Source: Streptomyces sp. HUAS ZL42
GTDB taxonomy: Bacteria; Actinomycetota; Actinomycetes; Streptomycetales; Streptomycetaceae
Reading direction: 5' to 3'
Length of the DNA stretch: 64,000 nt
NCBI RefSeq assembly: GCF_040782645.1
Contig: NZ_CP160403.1
Location: 7,351,001-7,415,000, forward strand
The position numbers were made by a program, and so were the translations under genes. The notes under the pieces are model-generated. The model did no database searches. It had not been told where the DNA came from and saw only the letters and a list, made by a program, of their open reading frames with translations. Each line of letters starts with the position of its first letter. The stretch's first letter is position 1. Of the stretch, positions 43,783 to 52,746 are shown piece by piece.

Positions 43783-45962
43783 TGCGCCTCCCCCAGCTGT
43801 ACGTCACCGGTGGTCCCGTCGACGGTGAGGCTGGAGCCGGGCGGGAAGCGGCGTACGGCGTCCGTGGCGCCGACGATCGCCGGGAGCCCGAACTCCCTCG
43901 CCAGGACCGCGAGGTGGGACAACGGGCTGCCGGTCTGGGCGACCAGGCCGGTGAGGCCGGGCAGCAGCGGGGCGAGCGCGGGGTCCAGCGTGCGCACGAC
44001 GAGCACCGGATCCCGGGGGCGGGGTTCCGTCCCGTCCCACACGGTCCCGACGGCACGCCCTCCGGACACGCCACGCACGCCGTCGCCGCGGCCGCGGCCG
44101 TGCTCGGCGACCACTTTGCCGTCCGCGAGGCGGAAGGCGTCCGGGAGCGGGGGCGATGCGGGTTGCGGCACGCGCGCGTGGAGGTCGTCGGGCAGTGCAC
44201 CGCCGTCGAGGAGGGCGGCAAGCTCCCGCCAGCGCAGCAACCCGGCGCGCTCCGCGTCGATCCCCGACCGCCACGCCGCCTCCCGCACCAGCCGGACCTG
44301 CAGCTCCTGCACCCAACGGATGCGCAGACGGAGGGCTTCGCGGGGCGGGAGAAGGGCTGTGAGGGCGCGGTGGGGAGCTGTTGCTTGTGGGGTGAGGCGT
44401 GCGCGGGTTGCCTGCGGTGCTGGGCGTGCGGTGGTTGCCTGCGGGGCGGGGCGTGCGGTGGTTGCCTCTGGAGCCGGACGTACTCCGCTGTCCCGGCTCG
44501 GCAGGACCGTCCGCGGCAGCGGGCCCCGGCCCCGCAGGCTCGGTGCGGTGAGGGCCAGGACCACCGGGTCCGCGGCGACGGCGCGGTCGTCGGGCAGCCC
44601 GTGGGCGCGGGCCTCCGCCAGGACGGTCAGCGCCGTGCCCGCCGCCGTGCGGCTCTTCGGTGGCTCCCGCAGCAGAGCACCGGCGAGGGCCTCCTGGGCG
44701 TGCAGGGACACGAGGACCGTACGGGTCCAGCGCAGTTCCGCGGCCAGGGCGTCAGAGGGGAGTTCCGCGGGCGCCGGCGTCTGCGCCAGGTGGCGGTCGA
44801 CGTCCGCCGCGAGGTCCGTCGCCAGACCGGGCAGCGCCGTGGTGAGCCGCCCCAGCCGCCAGGACGCCCCGAGCCGGCGTGCTCCCGGCGCCGGGTTGAG
44901 CAGCGCGAGCCACCGGCGCCGGGGCGGCACCGCGCCGAGGAGGCGCAGGTCGGCGGCGGCCCGCCCACCGACCGTCGTGACCACGGGCACGGTACGCAGG
45001 AGCCGGCGGGGTGCGGTACCCCCGATGTCCAGCGCGGCGGCGAGTCCACGGGCCAGGGGCGCGACCCAGAGGTCCTCCTCCAGCGGCGCCAACTGCCCCG
45101 GCAGCGTCTCCGCGACAGGTCCGGGCCCAAGCAGTCGTGCCCCGCGCGCGGGCCGCGCCGCCATCGCTGTGATCGGACGGCTCTGGAACAGCCACAACCG
45201 CCCGTCCCCGTCGAACCCGAACTCGATGTCCTGCGGCCCGCCGAAGACCCGCCGGGCGCGCCGCGCGAGCCGCGCCAGCCGGGCCAGTTCGGAGCGCGTG
45301 AGCAGCGGGCCGGCCTCCGCCGGCTCCTTACGCAGCAGCCGTCCGTGCCCGCCCAGCCAGTAGTCGGTCCCGGCCTGTGCGCCGCTGACCAGGCTGTCCG
45401 GACCCCCGCGCACCGCGCTCACCAGCATCCGGTCGGCCCGCCCCGCGACGGGGTCGGCACCGAACATGACCCCGCCGACCCGCGCGGTGAGCATCGGCTG
45501 GACGAGCACGGCCATGGGGACCGCGGACCCGTCGGGCCGGCGCGCCGAGTCGAGCACCGTCTGCACCGCCGTACGGAAGGCACGCCAGTCGCGCACGTCG
45601 AGCACGGAGGCGAACTGGCCCGCCAGCGACGACTCCTCCGTGTCCTCCTGCGGCGACGAGGACCGTACGACGAGAGGGCGGACGCCGCCCTCGGAGAGGG
45701 CGTGCCAGGCGCGCCGCAGGGCGACCGTGTCACCGTCCCCTCGGTACGGGATCACGAAGCCGGGGAGCACCGGCAGTCCGGCGCGGGCCGCGCGGGCGAG
45801 GTTCGCGGCCTTGGACCCTGCCAGTTCGGGGAGCACGGAGGCGGGCTGTTCCAGCGAGACGGTGGCCGGGCCGTGGGCCCGGACCAGACCGAGGGCCACC
45901 TCGCCCTGTCGGCCTTCCCCGTCGCGTGCACCTTCTCCGTGACGTTCGTCGAGCGTCGTCAT
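43779..45962 (-). CDS. PEP/pyruvate-binding and PEP-utilising domain protein
   Basis: 727-aa protein. N-terminal ATP-grasp-like PEP synthase/PPDK domain (about 30-290: LAGSKAANLARAARAGLPVLPGFVIP, VVRSSSPQEDTEESSLAGQFASVLDV, GVMFGADPVAGRADRML, DIEFGFDGDGRLWLFQSRPI) and a C-terminal swivel domain with the phosphorylatable His683 in GSPLSHLAVLAREFGLPAIVG. The middle is variable, with a short repeat (RPAPQATTARPAP). This is the architecture of rifampicin phosphotransferase and related antibiotic or phosphoryl transfer enzymes; the acceptor is unknown. ATG 45962 follows GGAGGG; the longer frame to 46280 is not supported. Confidence 0.85.
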   Translation of the reverse strand: MTTLDERHGEGARDGEGRQGEVALGLVRAHGPATVSLEQPASVLPELAGSKAANLARAARAGLPVLPGFVIPYRGDGDTVALRRAWHALSEGGVRPLVVRSSSPQEDTEESSLAGQFASVLDVRDWRAFRTAVQTVLDSARRPDGSAVPMAVLVQPMLTARVGGVMFGADPVAGRADRMLVSAVRGGPDSLVSGAQAGTDYWLGGHGRLLRKEPAEAGPLLTRSELARLARLARRARRVFGGPQDIEFGFDGDGRLWLFQSRPITAMAARPARGARLLGPGPVAETLPGQLAPLEEDLWVAPLARGLAAALDIGGTAPRRLLRTVPVVTTVGGRAAADLRLLGAVPPRRRWLALLNPAPGARRLGASWRLGRLTTALPGLATDLAADVDRHLAQTPAPAELPSDALAAELRWTRTVLVSLHAQEALAGALLREPPKSRTAAGTALTVLAEARAHGLPDDRAVAADPVVLALTAPSLRGRGPLPRTVLPSRDSGVRPAPEATTARPAPQATTARPAPQATRARLTPQATAPHRALTALLPPREALRLRIRWVQELQVRLVREAAWRSGIDAERAGLLRWRELAALLDGGALPDDLHARVPQPASPPLPDAFRLADGKVVAEHGRGRGDGVRGVSGGRAVGTVWDGTEPRPRDPVLVVRTLDPALAPLLPGLTGLVAQTGSPLSHLAVLAREFGLPAIVGATDAVRRFPPGSSLTVDGTTGDVQLGEAQ

Positions 45963-46295
45963 CGAGCACCCTCCAGGACCGACCGCCAACAGGGGGGACG
46001 CGCGGGGTGGCCCTGCGCCTGACGGCGGAACGAAGGATGGGGGCGAGCCGCTGCCGGCCCGGATCCGGGTACGACGACAGCACGCCTCCTGTTTCGATGG
46101 TCCCACCGCCGTTCTGATCCATGAAGCCCGTATGCCACTTTTCGGACGCGTGCGGGGAGTTCTCCTGAGGCGGGAGGAGGGCGCGCGGGGTGGCTCCCGC
46201 GACCGCAGCACGGCAGCGGATCCTCCGGGGGCAGGAGGCGCCATGGGTGGCTCATCCGCCCGTGGGTGCCGCAGCTCCACGCCGGACAGGCGCCT
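45963..46295. other. Intergenic region, 333 bp, no gene
   Basis: Between the PEP-utilising gene and the MocR-type gene. It contains the ribosome site of the 45962 gene and open frames on the minus strand that I do not accept as genes. I see no riboswitch, terminator or the rifamycin-associated element known upstream of rifamycin phosphotransferase genes. Confidence 0.5.
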
Positions 46296-47744
46296 TCACC
46301 CCGGCGGCAGCACCCCGCACAGCGCGTCGAGGGCCGCCCCGTAGGCGTGCTCGGAGGGTGTCGCGTACCCCACGACGATTCCGTCGTGGGCCGGCATGTC
46401 CGTCGCCGGTGACTCCGGGTGACGGAAGGCGGCCAGGCCGTCCAGGGCGACGCCCTGACGGGCCGCCGCCTCGACCGTGGACCGCTCGGTGCCGGACGGC
46501 AGCCGCAGCACCGCGTGCAGGCCGGCCGCGATCCCGGTGACCCGGATGTGCGGCGCCTGCGCGGCGAGCGCGGTGACGAGACGGTCCCGGCGGCTGCGGT
46601 ACCGCTGCCGCATGCGCCGCACATGGCGGTCGTACGACCCTCCGGCGATGAAGTCGGCGAGGCTCAGCTGGTCCAGGACGCTCGCCCACGCCTCCCGCTC
46701 GCCCTTGGCCGCGAGGACGTCGCCGACGTACCGCTCGGGAAGGACCATCCAGCCGAGCCGCAGCGCAGGCGACAGGCTCTTGCTGACCGAGCCGATGTGG
46801 ATCACCCGCTCCGGGTCGAGGCCCTGGACCGCGCCCACGGGCCTGCGGTCGTAGCGGAACTCCCCGTCGTAGTCGTCCTCGAGAATCACACCGGCACGCG
46901 CGCGTGCCCAGTCGATCACCGCGGCGCGGCGCGTGGCGTGCAGCGGGCCGCCGGTCGGGAACTGGTGCGCGGGCGTGAGCAGCACGGCCCGCTCGCGCGT
47001 CAGCCGGTCGACCCGCGCGCCGTGTTCGTCCAGGGGGAGCGGAACGGTGTGTACGCCCGCGGTGGCGAGCAGTTCCCGATGGAAACCCAGGCCGTACGAC
47101 TCCACGGCCAGCGGGCCGCGCAACACCCCGCCCCCGCCGCGCCCCTTCGCTCCGCCTGGGCCGAACAGCAGCCGCAGGGCGTGCGCGAATCCGGAGCAGA
47201 TCACGATCCGGCCCGGTTCGGTGCGCACGCCACGCGCGCGTGCCAGGTACTCGGTGAGGGCCTCCCGCAGTTCGACGCGGCCGGCCGGGTCACCGGGCCC
47301 GAACACCTCGTTGGGCGCCTGCTGGAGAGCCCGCCGGTAGGAGGCCAGCCAGGCCGCGCGCGGGAACGCCGACGCGTCCGGGGTGCCCTGCCGAAGGTCG
47401 TGCCGTGGGCCACGCGCGCGTGGAGGCGTCCTTTCGGGCACCCGCGCGGCGTGGCGCAGGGGTTCGGCGCGCTCCGCGACCCGGGTGCCCGAGCCCTGGC
47501 GAGCGGTCAGCCAGCCCTCGGCGACGAGTTCCGCGTACGCGTCGGCCACCGTGTTGCGGGCGACGCCGAGATCGGCGGCGAGCGAGCGGTACGGCGGCAG
47601 CCGGGTGCCCGGCGCGAGCCGCCCACCGCGTACGGCCTCCCGCAGCGCCCGGATGAGCGCGGCCCGCCGCCCACCCGTCCCGGACAGCTCCAGATGCAGG
47701 TCGGCGCCGATCCGCTCCGCGGAATTGACCCACGATTTCGGCAT
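46296..47744 (-). CDS. MocR/PdxR-type regulator (GntR HTH fused to aminotransferase fold)
   Basis: 482-aa transcription factor. GntR winged HTH at about 20-90 (LIRALREAVRGGRLAPGTRLPPYRSLAADLGVARNTVADAYAELVAEGWL), a linker, and a fold-type I aminotransferase domain (about 120-480) with the PLP lysine in IGSVSKSLSPALRLGW and DDYDGEFRYDRRPVGA. MocR regulators usually control vitamin B6, GABA or amino-acid genes and bind direct repeats in overlapping divergent promoters. Here the divergent AhpD-like gene starts only 47 nt away, so it is the likely target. Confidence 0.92.
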   Translation of the reverse strand: MPKSWVNSAERIGADLHLELSGTGGRRAALIRALREAVRGGRLAPGTRLPPYRSLAADLGVARNTVADAYAELVAEGWLTARQGSGTRVAERAEPLRHAARVPERTPPRARGPRHDLRQGTPDASAFPRAAWLASYRRALQQAPNEVFGPGDPAGRVELREALTEYLARARGVRTEPGRIVICSGFAHALRLLFGPGGAKGRGGGGVLRGPLAVESYGLGFHRELLATAGVHTVPLPLDEHGARVDRLTRERAVLLTPAHQFPTGGPLHATRRAAVIDWARARAGVILEDDYDGEFRYDRRPVGAVQGLDPERVIHIGSVSKSLSPALRLGWMVLPERYVGDVLAAKGEREAWASVLDQLSLADFIAGGSYDRHVRRMRQRYRSRRDRLVTALAAQAPHIRVTGIAAGLHAVLRLPSGTERSTVEAAARQGVALDGLAAFRHPESPATDMPAHDGIVVGYATPSEHAYGAALDALCGVLPPG

Positions 47745-47791
47745 GGAAATGCACTCTACAGCGGGTCTTTCCGGGCCGTAGCTTGGAGCAC

Positions 47792-48325
47792 ATGACGACG
47801 CACACGATCGACATCGCGACCGCCGACGCCCAGGCCATCGACCCCGCCGCGGCGATCGCCGCAGCGGAGGCCGGGCGGACCCGCCTCGACTTCGGGAAGT
47901 CCGCGCGGAAGGCGTTCCGCGCCCTCATCGGCTTCGACGCCGCCGCCCGCGAAGGACTCGACCCGGCCCTCGTCGAACTGATCCAGATCCGTGCCTCGCA
48001 CCTCAACCACTGCGCGTACTGCCTCCACATGCACACGAACGACGCGCGCAAGGCCGGCGAGAGCGAGGACCGTCTGCACATGGTCCCCGTCTGGCGCGAG
48101 GCCCGGCACTTCTTCACCGAGAAGGAACAGGCCGCCCTCGCCCTCACGGAGGCGGTGACGCTGGTGGCCGACGGCGGTGTCCCCGACGGCGTCTACGCCG
48201 AGGCCGCGGCCCGCTTCGACGAGCAGGAACTGGCCCAGGTGCTGGCCCTGATCCTCGCGATCAACACGTGGAACCGGGTGGCGCTGGCGACGGGGAAGGT
48301 GGCGGGGACGGACGAGCGGCGTTAG
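47792..48325 (+). CDS. Carboxymuconolactone decarboxylase/AhpD family protein
   Basis: 177-aa protein of the CMD/AhpD family with the redox motif ELIQIRASHLNHCAYCLHMHTNDARKAGE (CxxC with upstream Glu and downstream His). Such proteins act as peroxidase partners or decarboxylase-like enzymes. ATG 47792 is preceded by TAGCTT (47779-47784), ending 7 nt before it, which suggests a leaderless mRNA; TTG 47783 is an in-frame alternative with no advantage. It is divergent from the MocR-type regulator. The stop codon coincides with the first base of a MITE-like element. Confidence 0.9.
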   Translation: MTTHTIDIATADAQAIDPAAAIAAAEAGRTRLDFGKSARKAFRALIGFDAAAREGLDPALVELIQIRASHLNHCAYCLHMHTNDARKAGESEDRLHMVPVWREARHFFTEKEQAALALTEAVTLVADGGVPDGVYAEAAARFDEQELAQVLALILAINTWNRVALATGKVAGTDERR

Positions 48326-48545
48326 GGCCTGTCCGGCGGATCACGCCGCGGGCGCGGGGCGTGGCACGCACATCTGCGGCGTTGTCGTCGGTCGTCTGCG
48401 CTCGGGCCGACGCCCTCCTCCGCCTTGCAGCTGGACGCTCCCCCACGCTCGAACAACCTCGCGCGGGGGCACCCCCTTCGCCCCGCTCACCTGCGCTGAA
48501 CAGACAGACGCTGCTTCCCTGCGACCTGATCCGCCGGACACGCCC
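48325..48545. mobile_element. MITE-like element with 19-bp terminal inverted repeats
   Basis: GGGCCTGTCCGGCGGATCA (48325-48343) and its inverse TGATCCGCCGGACACGCCC (48527-48545) match at 18 of 19 positions and bound 221 bp with no open reading frame I can support. The left end forms the last base of the AhpD-like gene's stop codon. No clear target duplication is visible. The end sequence is like those of Streptomyces IS5/IS427-type elements as I recall. A bidirectional terminator is the alternative, but the arms are over 180 bp apart. Confidence 0.65.
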
Positions 48546-48565
48546 TGGGTGGAGAACCGCCTCGC

Positions 48566-50053
48566 CTAGACGGCCATCGGCCGGTCGTACGGCCCGATGG
48601 GCGACGGCAGCCGCGAAGTCCCCGTCAGATACCGGTCGACGGCCGCCGCCACCGCACGCCCCTCCGCGATCGCCCACACGATCAACGACTGCCCCCGTGC
48701 GGCGTCCCCAGCGGCGAACACTCCGGGGACGTTCGTCGCGAACCCGGCGTCGCGGGCGATGGTCCCGCGAGGTTCCATCGTCAGTCCCAGCTGGTCGACG
48801 AGGCCGTCCTCCCGGTCGGGCCCGGAGAAGCCGAGGGCGAGCAGTACGAGGTCGGCGGGGAGCGTCCGGCCGGTGCCCGGCAGCGGGCGCCGCTGCACAT
48901 CCACCTCCACCAGATGCAGCGACCGGACGTGCCCGTCCGCGTCGCCGGTGAAGCGGAGCGTGGACGCCGCGAAGAGCCGGGCGTCCGCGTCCGCCGCCGG
49001 CGCCGTCCCCAGGTCGCGTGCCTCCTCGTGCGCGCCCGACAGCCGGTAGATCTTCGGATACGTCGGCCAGGGCTCGGTGTCCTCGTCGCGCTCCGCTTCC
49101 GGCCGCCCGTAGATGTCCAGCTGGGTCACGGACGCGGCGCCCTCTCGCACCGCGGTCCCCAGGCAGTCGGCCCCGGTGTCACCGCCGCCGACGATGACCA
49201 CGTGCTTCCCGGCGGCCGACATCGGGGACATCTCCAAGTCCCCCTCGCAGACCCGGTTGGCCAGCGGCAGGTACTCCATCGCCTGATGTATCCCGGACAA
49301 CTCCCGGCCCGGCACGGGAAGTTCCCGCCACGCCGTGGCTCCCGTGGAGATCACCACGGCGTCGTAGCGCGCCCGCAGCTCCGGGGCCCCGATGTCCCGC
49401 CCGACCGCCGTCGACGTGCGGAACTTGGTCCCCTCGGCCCGCATCTGGTCGATCCGTCGCTCCAGATGCCGCTTCTCCATCTTGAACGCGGGGATGCCGT
49501 ACCGCATCAGCCCGCCGATCCGGTCGTCCTTCTCGTACACCGCGACGGTGTGCCCGGCCCGGGTCAACTGCTGTGCCGCCGCCAGCCCCGCGGGGCCCGA
49601 GCCGATCACCGCCACCGTCCTGCCGGACAGCCGGTCCGGCGGCCGCGGCGGGGCGAAACCCTCCTCCCAGGCCCGGTCGGCGATGGCGCACTCGACGTTC
49701 TTGATGGTGACGGCCGGCTGGTTGATGGCGAGCACGCATCCGGCCTCGCACGGCGCCGGACACAACCGGCCGGTGAACTCGGGGAAGTTGTTCGTGGCGT
49801 GCAGCCGGTCGGCCGCCGCGCGCCAGTCCTCTCGGGAGACCAGGTCGTTCCACTCGGGGATCAGATTGCCGAGTGGGCAGGCCTCGTGGCAGAACGGGAT
49901 GCCGCAGTCCATGCAGCGGTCGGCCTGCTTGCTGATGATGGGCAGCAACGCCCCCGGGACGTACACCTCGTCCCAGTCCCGCACCCGCTCCTCGACGGGC
50001 CGGCGGGGCCAGTCCTGGCGGGGCGTCGTCATGAATCCCTTGGGATCGGCCAT
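48566..50053 (-). CDS. gltD: Glutamate synthase small subunit
   Basis: 495-aa NADPH-binding beta subunit of glutamate synthase. N-terminal ferredoxin-like cluster region RCMDCGIPFCHEACPLGNLIPEWNDLV and RLCPAPCEAGCVLAINQPAVTIKNVE; FAD motif VAVIGSGPAGLAAAQQL; NADPH motif VVIVGGGDTGADCLGTAVREGA; C-terminal FAD motif VPGVFAAGDAARGQSLIVWAIAEGRAVA. ATG 50053 follows AAGGGAG. The large subunit gltB is not adjacent, as is usual for this locus in Streptomyces only if my memory of the map is right. Confidence 0.94.
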   Translation of the reverse strand: MADPKGFMTTPRQDWPRRPVEERVRDWDEVYVPGALLPIISKQADRCMDCGIPFCHEACPLGNLIPEWNDLVSREDWRAAADRLHATNNFPEFTGRLCPAPCEAGCVLAINQPAVTIKNVECAIADRAWEEGFAPPRPPDRLSGRTVAVIGSGPAGLAAAQQLTRAGHTVAVYEKDDRIGGLMRYGIPAFKMEKRHLERRIDQMRAEGTKFRTSTAVGRDIGAPELRARYDAVVISTGATAWRELPVPGRELSGIHQAMEYLPLANRVCEGDLEMSPMSAAGKHVVIVGGGDTGADCLGTAVREGAASVTQLDIYGRPEAERDEDTEPWPTYPKIYRLSGAHEEARDLGTAPAADADARLFAASTLRFTGDADGHVRSLHLVEVDVQRRPLPGTGRTLPADLVLLALGFSGPDREDGLVDQLGLTMEPRGTIARDAGFATNVPGVFAAGDAARGQSLIVWAIAEGRAVAAAVDRYLTGTSRLPSPIGPYDRPMAV

Positions 50054-50220
50054 GGCCGTCTCCCTTGCGTGCGCGTGTGTCGTGACGGGCCGTGCGTCAT
50101 CGGGCGGCACTCTTTCCGGCCACGATACGTCCCATCGGCCACACGCGCCGAGCCCCCGGTCGCCTGGGGGACAGCGCTTTCTCCGCAGTCTTTTTCCCGC
50201 CGCCCTCCGAGGGGCTCGCC

Positions 50221-50700
50221 TCACGTGAGGGCAAGCACGTACGCGACGGCCGCCGCGGCCGAGGCGACCGTGCGGACGTGGTTCCACGCCGTCCACTCGC
50301 GCACGTACGAAGGCCAGTACGCGGCCGCCTCCGGAGTGCCCGGCTCCAGCTTCAGCAGTGCGTCGTTACGGGGCACGTTCGCGACCATGGTCACCCCGAA
50401 CGAGCCGAACAGATAGAGCGCACTGCCCAGCAGCAGCTCCACCCTTCCCTCGTCCGGCCACAGCACGAACGTCACCACCGCGATCACCGCGCACAGCACC
50501 GCCGAACCGGCGAACACGAGCATGAACGCCGGCATCACCGCGGTCACGTTGATCGCGTTCATCGCGGCGACGCCCTGCGCGGGCGGCAGCGCGGCGAGTC
50601 CGCGCATCACGAAGGTCGAGAAGCCGCAGAAGACTCCGGCCACCAGACCGGTCCCGAGCACCCCCAGCACCGTCAGCACGAAGTACGGTCCATCGATCAT
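50221..50700 (-). CDS. DUF1772 (anthrone oxygenase-like) membrane protein
   Basis: 159-aa membrane protein of the DUF1772 family: helices at about 4-25 (FVLTVLGVLGTGLVAGVFCGFSTF), 50-75, 78-100 and a C-terminal helix, plus the conserved NVPRNDALLKL and W.W...NHVRTVAS motif. Some relatives are annotated as anthrone oxygenases, but most have no proven activity. ATG 50700 lacks a close ribosome site (GGGAG is 11 nt away); GTG 50718 is the alternative. Confidence 0.8.
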   Translation of the reverse strand: MIDGPYFVLTVLGVLGTGLVAGVFCGFSTFVMRGLAALPPAQGVAAMNAINVTAVMPAFMLVFAGSAVLCAVIAVVTFVLWPDEGRVELLLGSALYLFGSFGVTMVANVPRNDALLKLEPGTPEAAAYWPSYVREWTAWNHVRTVASAAAAVAYVLALT

Positions 50701-50898
50701 GTCAACGTCAACTCCCACGTCGAGCCGGGATCCTGCCCGGCGCCGTCCCTCACCACAAGTGAATTCCCGTACGCGATCGGTGAAGATGGCCGAGGGGTGC
50801 GAGGGTATACGCGTGCGTCCGGGGCACGTCGGCGCTCGACCTGTCCCTGATTCCGCAGCGCCGCCGGTCCCGGCCCGCTCCTCGCTGATCTCCGCGCC

Positions 50899-51600
50899 TC
50901 ACGCGGTGGCGCCGATCCCCACCTGCCGCCCCCACTCCAGCAGCACCGCCTCCACAACCCCTGCGATGCGCCGCCGCGCCTCGTGTCGCGGCAGCCCGCT
51001 CATCAGCAGCTTGTCGTACGACGTGTCCAGATGCCGTACGGATGCCACGACCGCCGAGACCACCGCCCCCTCGGACAACGCCCGCCCGGCCGCACTCCGC
51101 CCCACCCGCCCACTGCCCCGCACCGAGGCATGCGCGGCGATGGCACCGGCCCGGTCGGCCGGGCACCCGGGAAACAGCCGCCGTATCTCCGCCGCGAAGG
51201 CCTGCGCGAACCGCTCGTCGTGTATCGCCCGCCGCCGGGCGTCCCGCATCCGACGCCGCCGCCGTGCCTCGGCGTCGGCCAGGCACCGCTCCTCGGCCCG
51301 GGCGAGCGCCGCCTCCTCCACGAGGACGCCCTGCCGCTCGTACCGGCCCCTGCGACGGTTGAACCGCACGACCACCGCCGACAGCGCACTCTCCTCCCGT
51401 GACCTGCGCGTCAGCGCCGTGTCCCCGCGCGGCAGTAACACCAGATGCCCCAGATCCACGCAGTCGAGGCACCGCGGTGCCCCGTCCTCGAGCACGAGCA
51501 GCGACAGCGGCCCGCGGCGGCACCCGGCGCAGTGCTTTCTCCTCAGCGGCTGGATGACGAGAAGCCCGGTGCGGGGCGAGGGAGTTGCAAGCGTTGCCAT
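50899..51600 (-). CDS. DUF2293 domain protein
   Basis: 233-aa protein. N-terminal zinc-finger-like segment (KHCAGCRRGPLSLLVLEDGAPRCLDCVDLG, two CxxC pairs), a basic helix (RCLADAEARRRRRMRDARRRAIHDERF) and a C-terminal DUF2293 domain (FAAEIRRLFPGCPADRAGAIAAHASVRGSGRVGRS...). It looks like a nucleic-acid-associated protein; function unknown. ATG 51600 follows GGAAGGAAG. Divergent from the uridine-kinase-like gene with 96 nt between starts. Confidence 0.82.
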   Translation of the reverse strand: MATLATPSPRTGLLVIQPLRRKHCAGCRRGPLSLLVLEDGAPRCLDCVDLGHLVLLPRGDTALTRRSREESALSAVVVRFNRRRGRYERQGVLVEEAALARAEERCLADAEARRRRRMRDARRRAIHDERFAQAFAAEIRRLFPGCPADRAGAIAAHASVRGSGRVGRSAAGRALSEGAVVSAVVASVRHLDTSYDKLLMSGLPRHEARRRIAGVVEAVLLEWGRQVGIGATA

Positions 51601-51696
51601 ACGGGCTTCCTTCCCGCCGGGAGGGCCACGCACCACGTCGTCCCCGAAGGTGCTCTCGTCCGACGGGTTCACCTCGGGAGCGTGCGCCGGCGCATC

Positions 51697-52338
51697 ATGG
51701 GCCGTGTGCGACTCGAAGCGATCACCTGGGACCGGCTCGGCGACCTCCTCGCCGAGCGGCTGCTCGACCTGAAGCCGGCCGACGGCAGCCCCTGGCCGCG
51801 CATCGCCTTCGACGGCGCCCCGGCCGCCCGCCCCGGCGACCTCGCCGAACGCGTCGGTGAGGCACTGCGCGTTCGCGGCCGCCCCTCGCTGGCCGTGGAC
51901 GCGCACGGCTTCCTGCGGCCCGCCTCGCTGCGGCTGGAGTACGGCCACCAGGACGTGGAGGCTTACTACAACGGCTGGTTCGACACCGGCGCCCTGTGGC
52001 GCGAGGTGTTCGGACCCCTCGAAGCCGGCGGCGACGGGCGGATCCTGCCCGACCTGTGGGACCCCGTCGCCGACCGCGCTACCCGCAGTTCCTACGTCCA
52101 ACTCCCGCCCGGTGGCTTCCTGTTGCTGCACGGACCCCTCCTGCTGCGCCACTGGTTCCCCTTCGACCTCACTGTCCACGTCCTCCTCTCGCCGGGCGCA
52201 CTGCGCCGTCGCACTCCCGAAACCGATCACTGGACCCTGCCCGCCCTGGAGCGCTACGAGCGCGAGACCGACCCCGCCGGCACAGCCGACGTGCTGGTCC
52301 GAGCCGACGATCCACGCCATCCGGCATGGAGCGGCTGA
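51697..52338 (+). CDS. Uridine kinase-like protein with degenerate P-loop
   Basis: 213-aa protein annotated in relatives as uridine kinase. The expected Walker A (GxxGSGKS) is replaced by DGAPAARPGDLAERVG, with no Lys, so ATP use by the usual mechanism is doubtful. Other parts match: VDAHGFLRPASLRLEYGHQDVEAYYNGWFDTGALWREVFGPLE, LPPGGFLLLHGPLLLRHWFPFDLTVHVLLSPGALRRRT. ATG 51697 is a weakly supported start; GTG 51706 is close. No ribosome site stands out. Confidence 0.78.
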   Translation: MGRVRLEAITWDRLGDLLAERLLDLKPADGSPWPRIAFDGAPAARPGDLAERVGEALRVRGRPSLAVDAHGFLRPASLRLEYGHQDVEAYYNGWFDTGALWREVFGPLEAGGDGRILPDLWDPVADRATRSSYVQLPPGGFLLLHGPLLLRHWFPFDLTVHVLLSPGALRRRTPETDHWTLPALERYERETDPAGTADVLVRADDPRHPAWSG

Positions 52339-52360
52339 ACCGGACCGACAGTGGGTCCGC

Positions 52361-52615
52361 GTGATCCGGACAACCGGCCCCGACGGCGCTCCGCAGAACT
52401 CGGTGGTCTGGATCAAGCGCGAGGGCGACACCGTGCTCTTCTCCTCCACCGACGGACACCAGAAGGTGCGCAACCTGCGCCGTGACCCCCGTATCAGCCT
52501 GTCGGTCTTCGACCTCGGCAACCCCTCACCTCGGTCGAGATCCGTGGCACAGGACGACGAGATCCGGGTGATCATCCGCGTCGTGCCGCGGAAGATCGTG
52601 GGATTCTCGGCCTGA
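52361..52615 (+). pseudogene. Degraded F420-dependent PPOX-class oxidoreductase
   Basis: An 84-codon reading frame matches the pyridoxamine 5'-phosphate oxidase-like (F420-dependent, about 130-aa) family: GPDGAPQNSVVWIKREGDTVLFSSTDGHQKVRNLRRDPRISLSVFDL and the end VVPRKIVGFSA. The N-terminal strand is missing, and after DLGNP the family continuation SVEIRGT is present only in the next frame (about 52528-52550); about 40 residues between are missing. The deletion restored the frame, so a short peptide could still be made. Located 22 nt after the uridine-kinase-like stop. Confidence 0.7.
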
Positions 52616-52746
52616 GGGCCCCGAGCGGGCCGCCGGCCTCGGCGTCTTCCGGATGCGTCTGCCGGGCGGCGTGGACGAGAATGAAGTGCACCGGGAGCAG
52701 CGGTGCGTCCCGCGCCGCGCCGGCCGTCCGGCACCGGGAGGTACCC

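Noticed and set aside
45730..46122. Minus-strand frame starting MDQNGGGTIETGG upstream of the PEP-utilising gene.
   Set aside because: It runs into the coding region in another frame and has no recognisable family or ribosome site.
48325..48545. A simple bidirectional terminator between convergent genes.
   Set aside because: The inverted repeats are separated by over 180 bp, which fits a mobile element's ends better than a hairpin.
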